A stretch of DNA of 64,000 bases from JACRPI01 sp964385055 (GTDB lineage: Archaea > Nanobdellota > Nanobdellia > Woesearchaeales > DSVV01). Positions 50,842 to 60,656 of this stretch are shown piece after piece. Where the stretch lies: the NCBI GenBank assembly GCA_964385055.1, contig CAYLMH010000005.1:3808-67807 (forward strand), in the 5' to 3' direction. The notes under the pieces are model-generated. The model was not told where the DNA came from. It made no database searches and was given only the letters and a program-made list of their open reading frames with translations. The position numbers and the translations under genes were made by a program. How positions within the stretch are numbered: the stretch's first letter is position 1; every line of letters starts with the position of its first letter.

Positions 50842-52218
50842 CGATTCCAACCATTCTTTCTTACTTTTCATTCCATTCTTCTTCGCCAATTTCTCCAAGG
50901 CCTTGTCAAAATTACTGCCATACTGTGCAGCGATTTTCTTTCGAGAAGCAAGAGAAGAAGGAACACCCATTCGCTGAGCAACTTCCCGCAATATTACTTT
51001 ATTCTGCTCTTCATTGAGTTTATATTTCGCAGGAACAGCAAGAGAATATCGAATCAGATCATAATCCAAAAAAGGCAAACGTAATTCAACAGTATGCGCC
51101 ATAGTCACCAAATCATCACGGTACAAATCTCTATCCCAAAGCAACGATAATCCGCGCAAACATTCTTCATTGACATTTCCTTTATTTTTCAAGACATCAA
51201 GATGTCGCTGATAGCCAGCAAACAACTCCTCAGAACCAAGTCCACTCAAGAGAACTTTATGCCCATCAGCTGCAGCCATTTGACTACAGACATAAAACGG
51301 CAATGCAACACCAACTTTCACGACATCTGTCGTCTCAATAATGCGAACAACGTCACGCACTGCTCTTTCAGTTTCATCAAGGGTTAATATCTTTGTCTTC
51401 AAAGCAAAACCAAGTTTTTCTGCAACCTCTTGCGCCTGTAATAAATCTGGAGCGTCTCGAGTATTTCCATCTGCAAACGCAGCAGTATAACAAGTAAAGT
51501 TCTTCCCTAATTTTTTAGAAATGAACGCAAGAAGTGTGGAATCAATACCGCCAGAAAACAAAATACCAAAATGATCAATTCCTTCAAGGCGCTTTGCAAC
51601 TGCGAAGAAGAGTTTTTCTTCTAGTTCTTTCACTATTTTTTCTTTGGAATCTTTTGTTTCTTTGGGAAGCGTAAAAAATACGCGCTGTTCTTTTTTGAGT
51701 TGATGCGTCGTAACATCATACAGCAAAATTTCTGTCGGCAAAAGGAAGTGAGATTTTCCATACTGCGCCAATGCTTTTCCCTCAGAAGCAAACGCAAATG
51801 TACGATCCTCAGATACATAACATAATGATTTTTCGCCGATGATATCGCGAGCAAGATACACAATATTACCTTTTTGGTAAAAGAAAGCGTACACCCCATC
51901 AAGTTCATGAAGAGCAGCAAGTCCTTTTTTCTCAAGAAGTAAAAACAACAATTCCGCGTCATTCCGAGCGTGCAATTTGTATTTTGCATTCAGTTCCTGC
52001 CAGTTATAGATTTCACAATTCGTCATAAATGTTGATTGACCAGAAATGAATGGCTGTTTGACATGACCAACAATCGCATGGAGACAGTGAAAGAGAGCTT
52101 TATCCTTCTCTTCTATTTTTCCAACTGCGTCTTTTCCTCTGTGGACAATCTGATCAAAGGAGCGCTCTGCCTGTTTTGGATCAATGGTATTTCCGAAAAC
52201 GCCGAATATGCCGCACAT
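50830..52218 (-). CDS. asnB: Asparagine synthase (glutamine-hydrolysing)
   Basis: 462 residues. The N-terminal glutaminase domain has the nucleophile Cys2 (MCGIFGVFG), RHGKDAVG-type and NCEIYNW boxes. The synthetase domain has GILFSGGIDSTLLAFISKK as the PP-loop and GLGSEELFAGY. It makes Asn or a related amide from Asp and Gln. A Lys-rich C-terminus follows. It is shorter than bacterial AsnB (about 550) but normal for archaeal forms. Confidence 0.92.
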   Translation of the reverse strand: MCGIFGVFGNTIDPKQAERSFDQIVHRGKDAVGKIEEKDKALFHCLHAIVGHVKQPFISGQSTFMTNCEIYNWQELNAKYKLHARNDAELLFLLLEKKGLAALHELDGVYAFFYQKGNIVYLARDIIGEKSLCYVSEDRTFAFASEGKALAQYGKSHFLLPTEILLYDVTTHQLKKEQRVFFTLPKETKDSKEKIVKELEEKLFFAVAKRLEGIDHFGILFSGGIDSTLLAFISKKLGKNFTCYTAAFADGNTRDAPDLLQAQEVAEKLGFALKTKILTLDETERAVRDVVRIIETTDVVKVGVALPFYVCSQMAAADGHKVLLSGLGSEELFAGYQRHLDVLKNKGNVNEECLRGLSLLWDRDLYRDDLVTMAHTVELRLPFLDYDLIRYSLAVPAKYKLNEEQNKVILREVAQRMGVPSSLASRKKIAAQYGSNFDKALEKLAKKNGMKSKKEWLESLHL

Positions 52219-52251
52219 GAAGGAGAAAAAGGGAGATGAGTTTTTTAATCT

Positions 52252-53742
52252 TTACTTCAACTTTCGTACAATTCCCTTTGTTGCGTCAACTTCAACAAGA
52301 TCGCCGTCATGAAGGACTTTGGTTGCTATCTTGGTTCCAATAATACAAGGAATGCTTAATTCCCTACTTACTACTGCTGCATGTGATGTAATCCCACCTT
52401 CATCTGTCACAATTGCAACTGCCTTTTTCATTGCAAGAACCATTTCAGGTCTTGTCATAGTTGCAACAAGAACATCACCTTGAGAAACATTAATGACATC
52501 GTGAATCTTTTGAACGATTTTAACAGGACCAGTAACTTTCCCCTGACAAGCAATCATCCCTTTAAATTCCGTCACTTCTTTTTGTTCTTCCTCAAAAACA
52601 GCACGATGAATTTTTTGAGCAAGAGCACCGCTAAACACTTCATAACCATCAAGTGTATGAATAACAAGAACATCCTCCCTTCTTTCTTCAAAAACAGAAG
52701 TGTCTATTTTCTTACGATGTAAAAGATCCTTCAACTCATGGATATATGTATATTCCATCTGTTTTCTATCCAAATGCAACCTTTTTCCAAATTCTTGAAG
52801 AAATTTATTCTGATAATGCGTTGCAAGGAGAACATATTTTTTGCGCTCATCCTGCATATAAGCAAAAAGTTCTGTAATTTTAATAAGATAAAGTGATTCA
52901 AGAGAAAGATCTAATTTCTTAATTAATGCTTCTTTCTTCTCTTTAATAGCAACAAGCTCTTTATCTAACCGCTGAATTTCCGCTTTTGGATCTTTATTTA
53001 AGATATCACGAAGCTGCGCTTTAAAATACGCACGATCAAGACAAGTGTCCTTCGCATAATTATTTTGCATCCAGTGATATTTTTGCGCATGCTTTTCCAA
53101 AAGAGAATCTACTGCATCAATACTCATGTTGTTCTGTTTCATGAAAAGAAGAATATGAAGCAGATCTCTATATTCTTGAGTAATAAACGACTCATCAACA
53201 GGACTAACAAGCGCAAGGTAGTATTCATCAAGAGGCTTTTCAAAGCCCTTCTCTTTTATGATCTTAGAAAAATGAGGGAAAAGAAAGTCTTGTGCATGCA
53301 TAGAAAACGCATCTTGATAGCCAATAGCAATACCATACTCTGCGAGGTATGCAGCATACCATTCTTGATAGAGAGAAAGAAGCGCATCATTGTCCAGTTT
53401 TGAAAGATCAGTGGTATCAACTCGATGAGCAATTTTATTTAAAAGAACAAGCCGATCATGCCACTCTTTTTTGAGCGTATCAAGAAGAGCAGGATTATCA
53501 TGCACTTTCTTAATAAAGGATTTTCGCAAACGAATCATATCTTCGCTGCACCAATACCAATGCCCAAGATCACGAGAAAAATAAAAAACAGTAATGGAAT
53601 GTGATTCTCCAAAATACGTGTGCATGGGTTTGAGCGCCTGCTCACCAACTGCAAAAAAGAAATGGAGAATGCCATGAAACCCTTTATGTGTCCATGTCTT
53701 GTGATCCAATGAATATTTGTTAACTATAGCACTAAAGTTCAT
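52252..53742 (-). CDS. PEP-utilising mobile (swivelling phosphohistidine) domain protein
   Basis: 496 residues. The C-terminal 80 residues are the PEP-utilising mobile domain with phospho-His in DEGGITSHAAVVSRELSIP, followed by CIIGT and DGDLVEVDATKGIVRKL. The N-terminal 400 residues are helical and lack the ATP-grasp and PEP-binding domains of PEP synthase or PPDK. Such stand-alone forms need partner domains or act in rifampin-phosphotransferase-like reactions. It is 33 bp upstream of asnB in the same direction. Confidence 0.75.
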   Translation of the reverse strand: MNFSAIVNKYSLDHKTWTHKGFHGILHFFFAVGEQALKPMHTYFGESHSITVFYFSRDLGHWYWCSEDMIRLRKSFIKKVHDNPALLDTLKKEWHDRLVLLNKIAHRVDTTDLSKLDNDALLSLYQEWYAAYLAEYGIAIGYQDAFSMHAQDFLFPHFSKIIKEKGFEKPLDEYYLALVSPVDESFITQEYRDLLHILLFMKQNNMSIDAVDSLLEKHAQKYHWMQNNYAKDTCLDRAYFKAQLRDILNKDPKAEIQRLDKELVAIKEKKEALIKKLDLSLESLYLIKITELFAYMQDERKKYVLLATHYQNKFLQEFGKRLHLDRKQMEYTYIHELKDLLHRKKIDTSVFEERREDVLVIHTLDGYEVFSGALAQKIHRAVFEEEQKEVTEFKGMIACQGKVTGPVKIVQKIHDVINVSQGDVLVATMTRPEMVLAMKKAVAIVTDEGGITSHAAVVSRELSIPCIIGTKIATKVLHDGDLVEVDATKGIVRKLK

Positions 53743-53822
53743 AAGAGATAAAGAAAGAAAAAGGATTCTTAAAGGTTTCTAAAGCCAAACGTTTATATAA
53801 CAACAATACCATAAACAACAGC

Positions 53823-54488
53823 ATGTGGCTTGGTCATTTTAGAGTCTGGCATAAAAACTGTATTTATCTTTCCAATGCGACAAAATACAATGTAGTTATA
53901 TCCATGTATCCACTGAATTCGTATGTAGAGGGAAAATGGCGCTTTCACACGAATGTGAACATTCTCACAGGAAAAAAAGAAGACATTGAGAAGTTTATCA
54001 AGGCAGTAAAGAAAGATCAACGAACAATGGAATTCAAAGGAAAAGGAAACGTCTATCTTTCTCATATGCGATTTCGGGCAGATGATCACCATACCACCAA
54101 TTATTACACGCCAAAGATCTTTCTCCTAAAGCCAATAGTGCATAAGAATGGCAAAGAAGATTGGTATTTTGGCGCGTGGGACAAGGAAATTATCAATGAA
54201 ATGTTTAAAGTCTTCAAAAAACATTTCCACATTGAAGTGCTTTCTATAAAAGAAGAAGATTTCACAGAGATCTTTATGCCGCATGTCATGCCAAAAATGA
54301 CAGAAAAACAAAAAGACGCGCTTCGTATGGCGATCAAAGAAGGATATTATCAATTTCCACGAAAAGTCTATTTGGAAGATCTCGCAAAAGGAATGAAGAT
54401 CTCAAGAGTGACATTTGAAGAACATCTCCGAAAAGCAGAATCAAAACTTCTCCCCGGTATTTTCGGAGAAGGATTTAATGAGCACTAA
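53823..54488 (+). CDS. Bat-type HTH regulator (HTH_10)
   Basis: 221 residues. The N-terminal 150 residues form a ligand- or effector-like region (MWLGHFRVWHKNC), and the C-terminal HTH_10 reads MTEKQKDALRMAIKEGYYQF, then KVYLEDLAKGMKISRVTFEEH. These resemble bacterio-opsin activator-type archaeal regulators. The gene has a TTTATATAAC box 30 nt before the ATG. A 14-bp palindrome and the YjbQ-cupin operon lie directly downstream. Confidence 0.85.
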   Translation: MWLGHFRVWHKNCIYLSNATKYNVVISMYPLNSYVEGKWRFHTNVNILTGKKEDIEKFIKAVKKDQRTMEFKGKGNVYLSHMRFRADDHHTTNYYTPKIFLLKPIVHKNGKEDWYFGAWDKEIINEMFKVFKKHFHIEVLSIKEEDFTEIFMPHVMPKMTEKQKDALRMAIKEGYYQFPRKVYLEDLAKGMKISRVTFEEHLRKAESKLLPGIFGEGFNEH

Positions 54489-54513
54489 AATCTTCTAAAA
54501 AGCAACAAAAAGA

Positions 54514-54527
54514 CCTACATATGTAGG
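54514..54527. promoter_or_regulatory. 14-bp perfect palindrome before the YjbQ-cupin operon
   Basis: CCTACATATGTAGG is uninterrupted and lies just upstream of ACATATAGTC (about 54536), a TATA candidate. The regulator gene immediately upstream (HTH_10) is a candidate to bind it. Confidence 0.45.
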
Positions 54528-54587
54528 CTAAAAGAACATATAGTCATAACTCCTACCAAGAGACTACATGAGAGGCATCACTACAAC

Positions 54588-55025
54588 ATGGAACAACAAA
54601 TAAAGAAAATAGAGATTATAAGCGAAAAGAAGATTCAGATTATTGATCTCACTGGAGAAATAAATAAAATCATTCAAGAGAGTAAAATGAAGCAGGGAAT
54701 AGTCTGTGTTTTCACAAAGCATACAACAACAGCGCTCTGTGTCAATGAAAAGGAAAAGCGGCTTCTGGAAGACGTACAAAAAAAACTAGAAGAGATTGCA
54801 CCAACAAAAGCAAAGTATTTGCATGATGATATTCATTTAAGGGAATGTCCAGTAGATGAGCCTCTAAACGGACATGCGCATCTGAAAGCGCTCATACTCA
54901 ACGCATCAGAGAGTATTCCTTTTGAAGAAGGAAAGCTTTCTTTAGGCAAATGGCAGTCTGTCCTTTTCTTTGATCTTGATGGACCAAGAAAACGAGAGCT
55001 TAGCATCCATATTATGGGTGAATAA
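54588..55025 (+). CDS. YjbQ/UPF0047 family protein
   Basis: 145 residues, the usual length. The family boxes HTTTALCVNEKE, HDDIHLRE, NGHAHLKALIL and LGKWQSVLFFDLDGPRKREL are present. Some members replace thiamine phosphate synthase in vivo; the true reaction is not settled. Its last codons overlap the GTG start of the cupin gene by 8 bases, so the two are coupled. Confidence 0.88.
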   Translation: MEQQIKKIEIISEKKIQIIDLTGEINKIIQESKMKQGIVCVFTKHTTTALCVNEKEKRLLEDVQKKLEEIAPTKAKYLHDDIHLRECPVDEPLNGHAHLKALILNASESIPFEEGKLSLGKWQSVLFFDLDGPRKRELSIHIMGE

Positions 55026-55380
55026 AATAAAAGCAAAAAAATTATCGACTCTTGAATTCAAACCGAGATATACCTACAGCAAAGATGTGCCTTTTACAGA
55101 AAAAGATCTACGCTGCTCTGGCGCGCTATTTCAAGTCGTCAAATTTCAGCCACAAACCTCTATAAAACCGCACGTCCACAAAAAAACAGTAGAAGTGTTC
55201 TATGTGAAAAGCGGAACAGGAATAATTAAAATGAACAACAAAGAATTTCGATGTAAGCCAGATGATTTCTTTCTCTGTGAACCTGGCGATGTTCATGAGT
55301 TTATCAATGACACGAACGAAGAGTTTGTTATTTTAATTTTCAAGACAAACGAGAAAGATGAAGATATCTATTGGACATAA
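55018..55380 (+). CDS. Cupin domain protein
   Basis: 120 residues with a GTG start inside the end of YjbQ. Metal ligands lie in KPHVHKKTVEVFYVKSGTG (His, His, Glu) and EPGDVHEFIND (His). This is a single cupin_2 barrel binding a metal; a sensor or small enzyme is possible. An in-frame upstream start at 54970 would overlap YjbQ by 56 bases and is less likely. Confidence 0.82.
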   Translation: MNKIKAKKLSTLEFKPRYTYSKDVPFTEKDLRCSGALFQVVKFQPQTSIKPHVHKKTVEVFYVKSGTGIIKMNNKEFRCKPDDFFLCEPGDVHEFINDTNEEFVILIFKTNEKDEDIYWT

Positions 55381-55403
55381 GAAATTATTAAAAAAAAAAG
55401 AAA

Positions 55404-57737
55404 TTAAAACTTCTCATCTCTTAAAAAGTCCTCATCAATATCATCGTACACTGCCTTCTCTTTTTCTTTTTCGAGAGCAGACGGTTCTTTGACAGGATTC
55501 TTCGCAGGGAATGATTTTTCATCAAGACCTGCTGTTGAAGGCGGACTCCATGTACTGAATCTATTAATTTTCTTGCCAGTCATAGGGTCAATCTTCGCTT
55601 CCATCACCGGTTTCTTTAGAGTAGGTTTTGGCTGCGCGAGTGCCTGCGGAGACTTACCGAAAGTAGAGAATTTATTTTCTCCATAACGAGCAGCGCCAAC
55701 AGTCGTAGATGTTGTTTGACGAGCAGCAGTGTCAAACATGATAGTGGGCGTTCCCGGTTTCGCAGTAACACGAGCAGGTGCTGGTTTAGCAACAACTTCT
55801 TCAGTCTTACTAACAGCAGCACTCACTCCTTGAGATGCAAGTAATTGTGCAACCTGATCTTCAGAAATATCGCCATCATTGCTTTCTTCAGCGCCTTCAT
55901 GTTTCATAGTAGACAAAAAGCCGCCTTCTTCTTCTGCTTTTTGTTTGATCTTTTTTTTGTAATTTTCATATGCCTGTTGAATCACTGTTCTGTGCTGGTA
56001 ACCATACAATCCAAGCAAACCACCAAAGATGAACAAGATAAGCAATAAGAACCACGGTGTAACGCTTCGATCATAACTGCTTAATGTTGTTGCGCCAGTA
56101 ACTGTAGACAAGCCCTGATCTACTTTTGTGCCAAATGGTCTGTTATCGTCGCTAAAAGGAACATCTGAATAAACAGCTGCCCCAGTCATGCTTTCAAGAC
56201 CTGAAACATAATCCGCAAGTTCTGCGTCTTCAAGAGAAGAAAGATCTGTTTCTCCATCATCAACAAGGATAGTATATTGTCCTTCAGGAACATCATAGGA
56301 CAAATCAAACGTTTGTTCTTTTCCTGGTTCAAGCGCGACATCTTTCGCAAGAACATAATAATATTTTTTGCCATCTTCTTCTTTCACGAGGATGAGATCA
56401 ACACGATCATCATAAGGAACGTTTCCATCATTGACAATCGTTATCTTTTCTCCATCAAGAGAAGAACTCACGCCAGAGACAGACGCGACAGTGACGCGAT
56501 CAGTGTCTTCAAGATTTTTTGCTGTATAAGTTGAAGTGATCACATATGTTCCAGGCGTGCTGTATTTTCCAAATTCTAACTCAATCTGCTGACCAGTATT
56601 GACAACACCATTATACAATGTTGCGCCAGATGGATCTGTTATCTTCACAGAGACAGAAGCGGACATGGATTTGTCTGATTGATCAAAGAGATCCACTTCA
56701 AAAGAGAGTGTCTCTCCAGGATTATAACTTGTTTTACTCATATCGTTGACAATTTTTGTAGGAATTTGTTTGACAGTAAGAATGAAATCATCGCTTCCTG
56801 TGTTCCCATAGGAATCACTCACACTCACGCCAAGCGTATAATCTCCAGATTTCATATTCTTTGGAACAAAGAATCTGTATTCAAAATTTTGCCCTGACGG
56901 TTTTGTCGTATAACGAAGAGTGTCAAATGTAATGACCACATCAAGAGTGGACGTATCAACACTACTGTCAATGTCTCCACTGATAACGACTTCTTCTCCT
57001 GGTTCATATTGATATTTAGAAGAAGACGCGCGAATAGTGAGAAGTGTATTAATGGTAAAATAATCAACATTTTCAAAATACTGGCTGTTGCCAACACCGT
57101 CAATAACTTTAACATCAATGTAGTAGGTTCCATATTCTAAGTTGGAAAGTTGTTTAGAGTAGGAAAGTGCGCCATTCGTCACCGTCGCAGTATCAAGCTG
57201 CGTAGGATAAGATCCTTGCTTTTTGAGATAAATGGTTGCAGTGCCACTAACATCAGATCCATCAAGTTTAAACACAATACCTGAAAGAGTCATCGTATCG
57301 CCAAGTTGATACGTATCAGCGCCCACTTCAAATGATCCGAGAAGATCATTCAGGACAGTGAAGGAATCGGAGTTCGCGGATTCGCCGTTGAATGTTGCTT
57401 CAACGTCGCAAACTCCTTCAATATCGCTTGGAAGCAGGAAACTTGAAATGCCAAGAGAAGTAAACGTGACTTTCTGTCCTTTGTTTATTTTCAAGTTCAC
57501 CGAGTTCACTTTGGAATATCCAGGACATTGAAGTTCAAGAGAGAACATTGCGTCAGCAGTAGTTGCTGCGACAACATATCCATCAACAGTAACAGTATCA
57601 CCGAGGTTGTACATATCTTTGAAATTGTTCAGAATAGTGATCTTCGCAGACGCAAACGGCATGAGAAGCAGCACGAGCAATATGCTTATGCTGATTGTAG
57701 CTAGAATACTTCGAAACCCACTTTTTTTTCCAACCAT
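55404..57737 (-). CDS. Large cell-surface protein with Ig/MG-like repeats and cytosolic tail
   Basis: About 777 residues. A signal peptide (ATISISILLVLLLMPFASA) is followed by four or five beta-rich domains, each opening with a YxxGD/YxPGE pattern (YNLGDTVTVDG, YQLGDTMTLSG, YEPGEEVVISG, YNPGETLSFEV). Near residue 510 are MTGAAVY and VTGATTL, then one TM helix (WFLLLILFIFGGLLGLYGY) and a disordered cytosolic tail rich in Ala, Lys and Thr. It probably acts at the cell surface. The start at ATG 57737 follows GAGGG; TATATATAC near 57815 is the promoter. Confidence 0.78.
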   Translation of the reverse strand: MVGKKSGFRSILATISISILLVLLLMPFASAKITILNNFKDMYNLGDTVTVDGYVVAATTADAMFSLELQCPGYSKVNSVNLKINKGQKVTFTSLGISSFLLPSDIEGVCDVEATFNGESANSDSFTVLNDLLGSFEVGADTYQLGDTMTLSGIVFKLDGSDVSGTATIYLKKQGSYPTQLDTATVTNGALSYSKQLSNLEYGTYYIDVKVIDGVGNSQYFENVDYFTINTLLTIRASSSKYQYEPGEEVVISGDIDSSVDTSTLDVVITFDTLRYTTKPSGQNFEYRFFVPKNMKSGDYTLGVSVSDSYGNTGSDDFILTVKQIPTKIVNDMSKTSYNPGETLSFEVDLFDQSDKSMSASVSVKITDPSGATLYNGVVNTGQQIELEFGKYSTPGTYVITSTYTAKNLEDTDRVTVASVSGVSSSLDGEKITIVNDGNVPYDDRVDLILVKEEDGKKYYYVLAKDVALEPGKEQTFDLSYDVPEGQYTILVDDGETDLSSLEDAELADYVSGLESMTGAAVYSDVPFSDDNRPFGTKVDQGLSTVTGATTLSSYDRSVTPWFLLLILFIFGGLLGLYGYQHRTVIQQAYENYKKKIKQKAEEEGGFLSTMKHEGAEESNDGDISEDQVAQLLASQGVSAAVSKTEEVVAKPAPARVTAKPGTPTIMFDTAARQTTSTTVGAARYGENKFSTFGKSPQALAQPKPTLKKPVMEAKIDPMTGKKINRFSTWSPPSTAGLDEKSFPAKNPVKEPSALEKEKEKAVYDDIDEDFLRDEKF

Positions 57738-57746
57738 ACGCAACAA

Positions 57747-58145
57747 CCCTCTTTTTTTATAATAAAAATAATGAATAATCGCAACACACTTGTCTTTTTC
57801 CGTAATTTATGGGTATATATACTTTGTGTTTTATGTCACTAAAATATAGAGGGAAAAGTGAAACTTGATGGTTGTGAAAAAAAAAGAAGTCGCATTTATT
57901 TTTTCAAAATCAAGCACTAAGAAAGAAAAAGCAAGTAATATTTCCTAAACCTCAAGTAGTAACAAAATTCTTGCACAACCTTTAAAAAAGAGCCGTGCTT
58001 CCACAGAACAAGAGAAAACAATCGCTCAACAGCCGACAAAACACGCACCCGCAAAGATCTACTACACAATTTAACCTTTTATTAATTAGTGTAAAATAAT
58101 ATCAGAAAATAACAAAAAACAAGCGAACGAAACGAGGTAACAACA
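57747..58145. promoter_or_regulatory. Divergent promoter region between surface protein and thermosome
   Basis: The 399-bp gap holds TATATATAC (57811-57822) serving the minus gene and a CCTTTAAAAAAG box near 57980, with AT-rich leader and GAGGTA before thermosome ATG 58146. The thermosome leader would be about 130 nt long, unusually long here. I see no gene in the gap. Confidence 0.4.
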
Positions 58146-59765
58146 ATGACACAACAGCAAGTACAACCAATCTATATTCTTCCAGAAGGATCACAACGAA
58201 CAACAGGAAAAACCGCGCAGCAGAATAATATTATGGCAGGCAAACTTGTTGCAGAAACCATCCGCACGACATTAGGTCCAAAAGGAATGGACAAAATGTT
58301 AGTAGATTCATTAGGCGACATCATCGTCACCAACGACGGCGTTACGATTCTGAGAGAAATGCAAATCGAACATCCCGCAGCAAAAATGATTGTTGAAATC
58401 GCGAAAACACAGGAAACTGAAGTCGGCGATGGAACAACAACTGCAGTGATTATTGCAGGAGAACTTCTCAAAAAAGCAGAGAGCCTTTTAGAAAAAGAAA
58501 TCCATCCAACTATGATTACAAAAGGGTACAGACTTGCGGCGCAGAAAGCGCAGGAAGTGCTCCACAATATCGCAAAAACAGTGCAACCAAATGACAAAGA
58601 AGAATTAACAAAGATCGCGACAACTGCAATGACAGGAAAAGGTGCGGAATCGTCTAAAGATCATCTTGCAGCGTTAACAGTCGAAGCAATTGGCGCAATC
58701 GCAGAACAGCAGCCAAACAAAATGGTTATTGACTTGAACAATGTCAAGATCCAAAAACGCACAGGCGCAGCGATTGAAGATTCTCAACTCATCAAAGGCA
58801 TTGTCCTTGACAAAGAACGCGTGCATAATAGCATGCCGAAAATCGTCAAAAGCGCAAAGATAGTACTCATTGATTGTGCGATTGAAATCAAGAGCACAGA
58901 AACAGACGCGAAGATCCAAATTAATGATCCCATGCAAATGCAGGCATTCCTCGACCAAGAAGAACGAATGCTCAAGAAAATGGTAGACAAGATTGCAGAA
59001 ATTGGAGCAAATGTTGTTGTTTGTCAGAAAGGCATTGACGATCTTGCGCAGCATTTCCTTGCGAAGAAAGGAATTTTCGCAGTCCGGAGAGTAAAGAAAT
59101 CTGATATGGACGCGCTCAGCAGAGCAACAGGCGCAAAAACTGTTTCCAATATCGAAGACTTAAACGCAACTGATTTAGGCACAGCAGATGTTGAAGAACA
59201 AAATGTCGGCAATGAAAACATGACGTTTATTGAAAACTGTAAAAATCCAAAGGCAGTGACATTGTTGATCCGCGGAAGTACAGAGCATGTGATTGATGAA
59301 GTCAAGCGTGCGGTGGAAGACGCGCTTGGGGTAGTCGCTGCGACAGTTCGTTCTGGCAAAGTCGTTGCTGGAGCAGGAGCTCCTGAAATAGAGCTTGCAA
59401 AAGAATTACGAAAGTTTTCAGAATCATTACGAGGAAGAGAACAGCTTGCGGTGCTTGCGTTTGCAGAAGCAATGGAAGTAATTCCACGAACACTCGCGGA
59501 AAACGCAGGTCTTGATCCTATTGACGTGATTGCGGAATTAAAAGCAGAGCATGACAAAGGAAGCAAGTGGGCAGGCATTGACGTCTTTTCAGGAAAAGTC
59601 ATGAATGCTCTTGAAGCGAATGTCATTGAACCATTGCAAGTGAAAACGCAGGCAATAAGTTCCGCGGCAGAAGTCGCGATTATGATTTTGCGCATTGATG
59701 ATGTGATTGCGGCAGGCAAGAAAGCGCCTGAAGCGCCACATGATCATGGAATGCCGGAGATGTAA
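58146..59765 (+). CDS. thsA: Thermosome subunit (group II chaperonin)
   Basis: 539 residues. N-terminal AQQNNIMAGKLVAETIRTTLGPKGMDKM and DGVTIL mark the ATPase domain, with GDGTTTAVIIAGELLKKAE; the apical lid-protrusion and the C-terminal VKTQAISSAAEVAIMILRIDDVI are complete. It folds cytosolic proteins as a double ring. The tail ends HDHGMPEM. A T-rich stretch follows the stop (59766-59800). Confidence 0.96.
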   Translation: MTQQQVQPIYILPEGSQRTTGKTAQQNNIMAGKLVAETIRTTLGPKGMDKMLVDSLGDIIVTNDGVTILREMQIEHPAAKMIVEIAKTQETEVGDGTTTAVIIAGELLKKAESLLEKEIHPTMITKGYRLAAQKAQEVLHNIAKTVQPNDKEELTKIATTAMTGKGAESSKDHLAALTVEAIGAIAEQQPNKMVIDLNNVKIQKRTGAAIEDSQLIKGIVLDKERVHNSMPKIVKSAKIVLIDCAIEIKSTETDAKIQINDPMQMQAFLDQEERMLKKMVDKIAEIGANVVVCQKGIDDLAQHFLAKKGIFAVRRVKKSDMDALSRATGAKTVSNIEDLNATDLGTADVEEQNVGNENMTFIENCKNPKAVTLLIRGSTEHVIDEVKRAVEDALGVVAATVRSGKVVAGAGAPEIELAKELRKFSESLRGREQLAVLAFAEAMEVIPRTLAENAGLDPIDVIAELKAEHDKGSKWAGIDVFSGKVMNALEANVIEPLQVKTQAISSAAEVAIMILRIDDVIAAGKKAPEAPHDHGMPEM

Positions 59766-59859
59766 TTTTTTTACTATTTTATTTCTTCTTATTCTTTTTT
59801 TTCATACCACCACGTTTTTCTAGTTTAAAGTCCACACACAATCGCTTAGTTTGCTTGAA

Positions 59860-59900
59860 TGTCAGGGGGACCCAATTTACCAAAGTAAATTGGGGTTATT
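59860..59900 (+). repeat. Hairpin family copy F
   Basis: TGTCAGGGGGACCCA with stem CCCAATTTAC / GTAAATTGGG (loop CAAA), then GTTATTATGAAAA as in copy B. It is between two convergent genes, 52 bp past the stop of the minus-strand gene at 59952 and antisense to it. A weaker ACACACAATCG replaces the ACACGCA box. Confidence 0.75.
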
Positions 59901-59951
59901 ATGAAAAGAAAATGCAAAATAATAAATGAAAAAGAATAAACAAAAAAGAAA

Positions 59952-60608
59952 TCAAAGTCCTCGCGGATCCTTATGAGGAACATAAATCCCAGTAAAATCC
60001 ATATCAATGAGAACACGTGATATCCTTTCTGCCACTTCATTATTGGATCTATGTCTTGCTGATGAATTATAGAGTACACCATCTTCAAGATCAAGAATAA
60101 CACTCAGTACTTGAGATCCCCAAGGCATTGGCTCAAGAGCAGCAAGTTCAACAACTTCAAAAGGATCAAGATGGTAAAGAGTTTCAAAAAGAGGAAGAAG
60201 CGTATGTTCTGAAATTCCCTTCCAACCACCAACAATCCGCACCTGATAAGGTCCTGGACTATTAAATTTCTTGAGATCATGAGCAAGTTTTAGAAGAAAA
60301 TGTGGTTCCCGATCATTAGGATGTGGTTTAATTCCCTTACGATTATCCAAATGCGCAATGCAACCAACCTTTGTTTTCGGATCATAAACAGTAAGACCTA
60401 TGCAAACACTAAGACCTAAGGTTTCAAGATATCGAGTATAGTGAGGATCTCCTCCGCGCGAGAAAGAGTACATGCGCTGTGGAACACTCACAACAGCGTC
60501 ATCACAAGGAAGAGGATCAAGATACATTCGAGGAACCGGCTGATTTGGAGCATAGCGCTTCATGTACTGATCTACCCGTGCTGCAAGTTCTGTTGTTACT
60601 ACTTCCAT
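59952..60608 (-). CDS. CheD/NTAN1-like deamidase-fold protein
   Basis: 218 residues. A central segment SVCIGLTVYDPKTKVGCIAHLDN has the Cys-then-His pattern of CheD and of N-terminal asparagine amidohydrolase (NTAN1), followed by QVRIVGGWKG and SVILDLEDGVLYN, which fit NTAN1 more closely. The nucleophile would be the Cys of SVC, paired with the His of IAHLD. This suggests a Gln/Asn deamidase; substrate unknown. TTTTATAAAC lies 25 nt before ATG 60608. Confidence 0.65.
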   Translation of the reverse strand: MEVVTTELAARVDQYMKRYAPNQPVPRMYLDPLPCDDAVVSVPQRMYSFSRGGDPHYTRYLETLGLSVCIGLTVYDPKTKVGCIAHLDNRKGIKPHPNDREPHFLLKLAHDLKKFNSPGPYQVRIVGGWKGISEHTLLPLFETLYHLDPFEVVELAALEPMPWGSQVLSVILDLEDGVLYNSSARHRSNNEVAERISRVLIDMDFTGIYVPHKDPRGL

Positions 60609-60656
60609 AAGGTAAAGAAAAGAAGAAATGTTTATAAAAGTTGCTCAGAAAATGAA

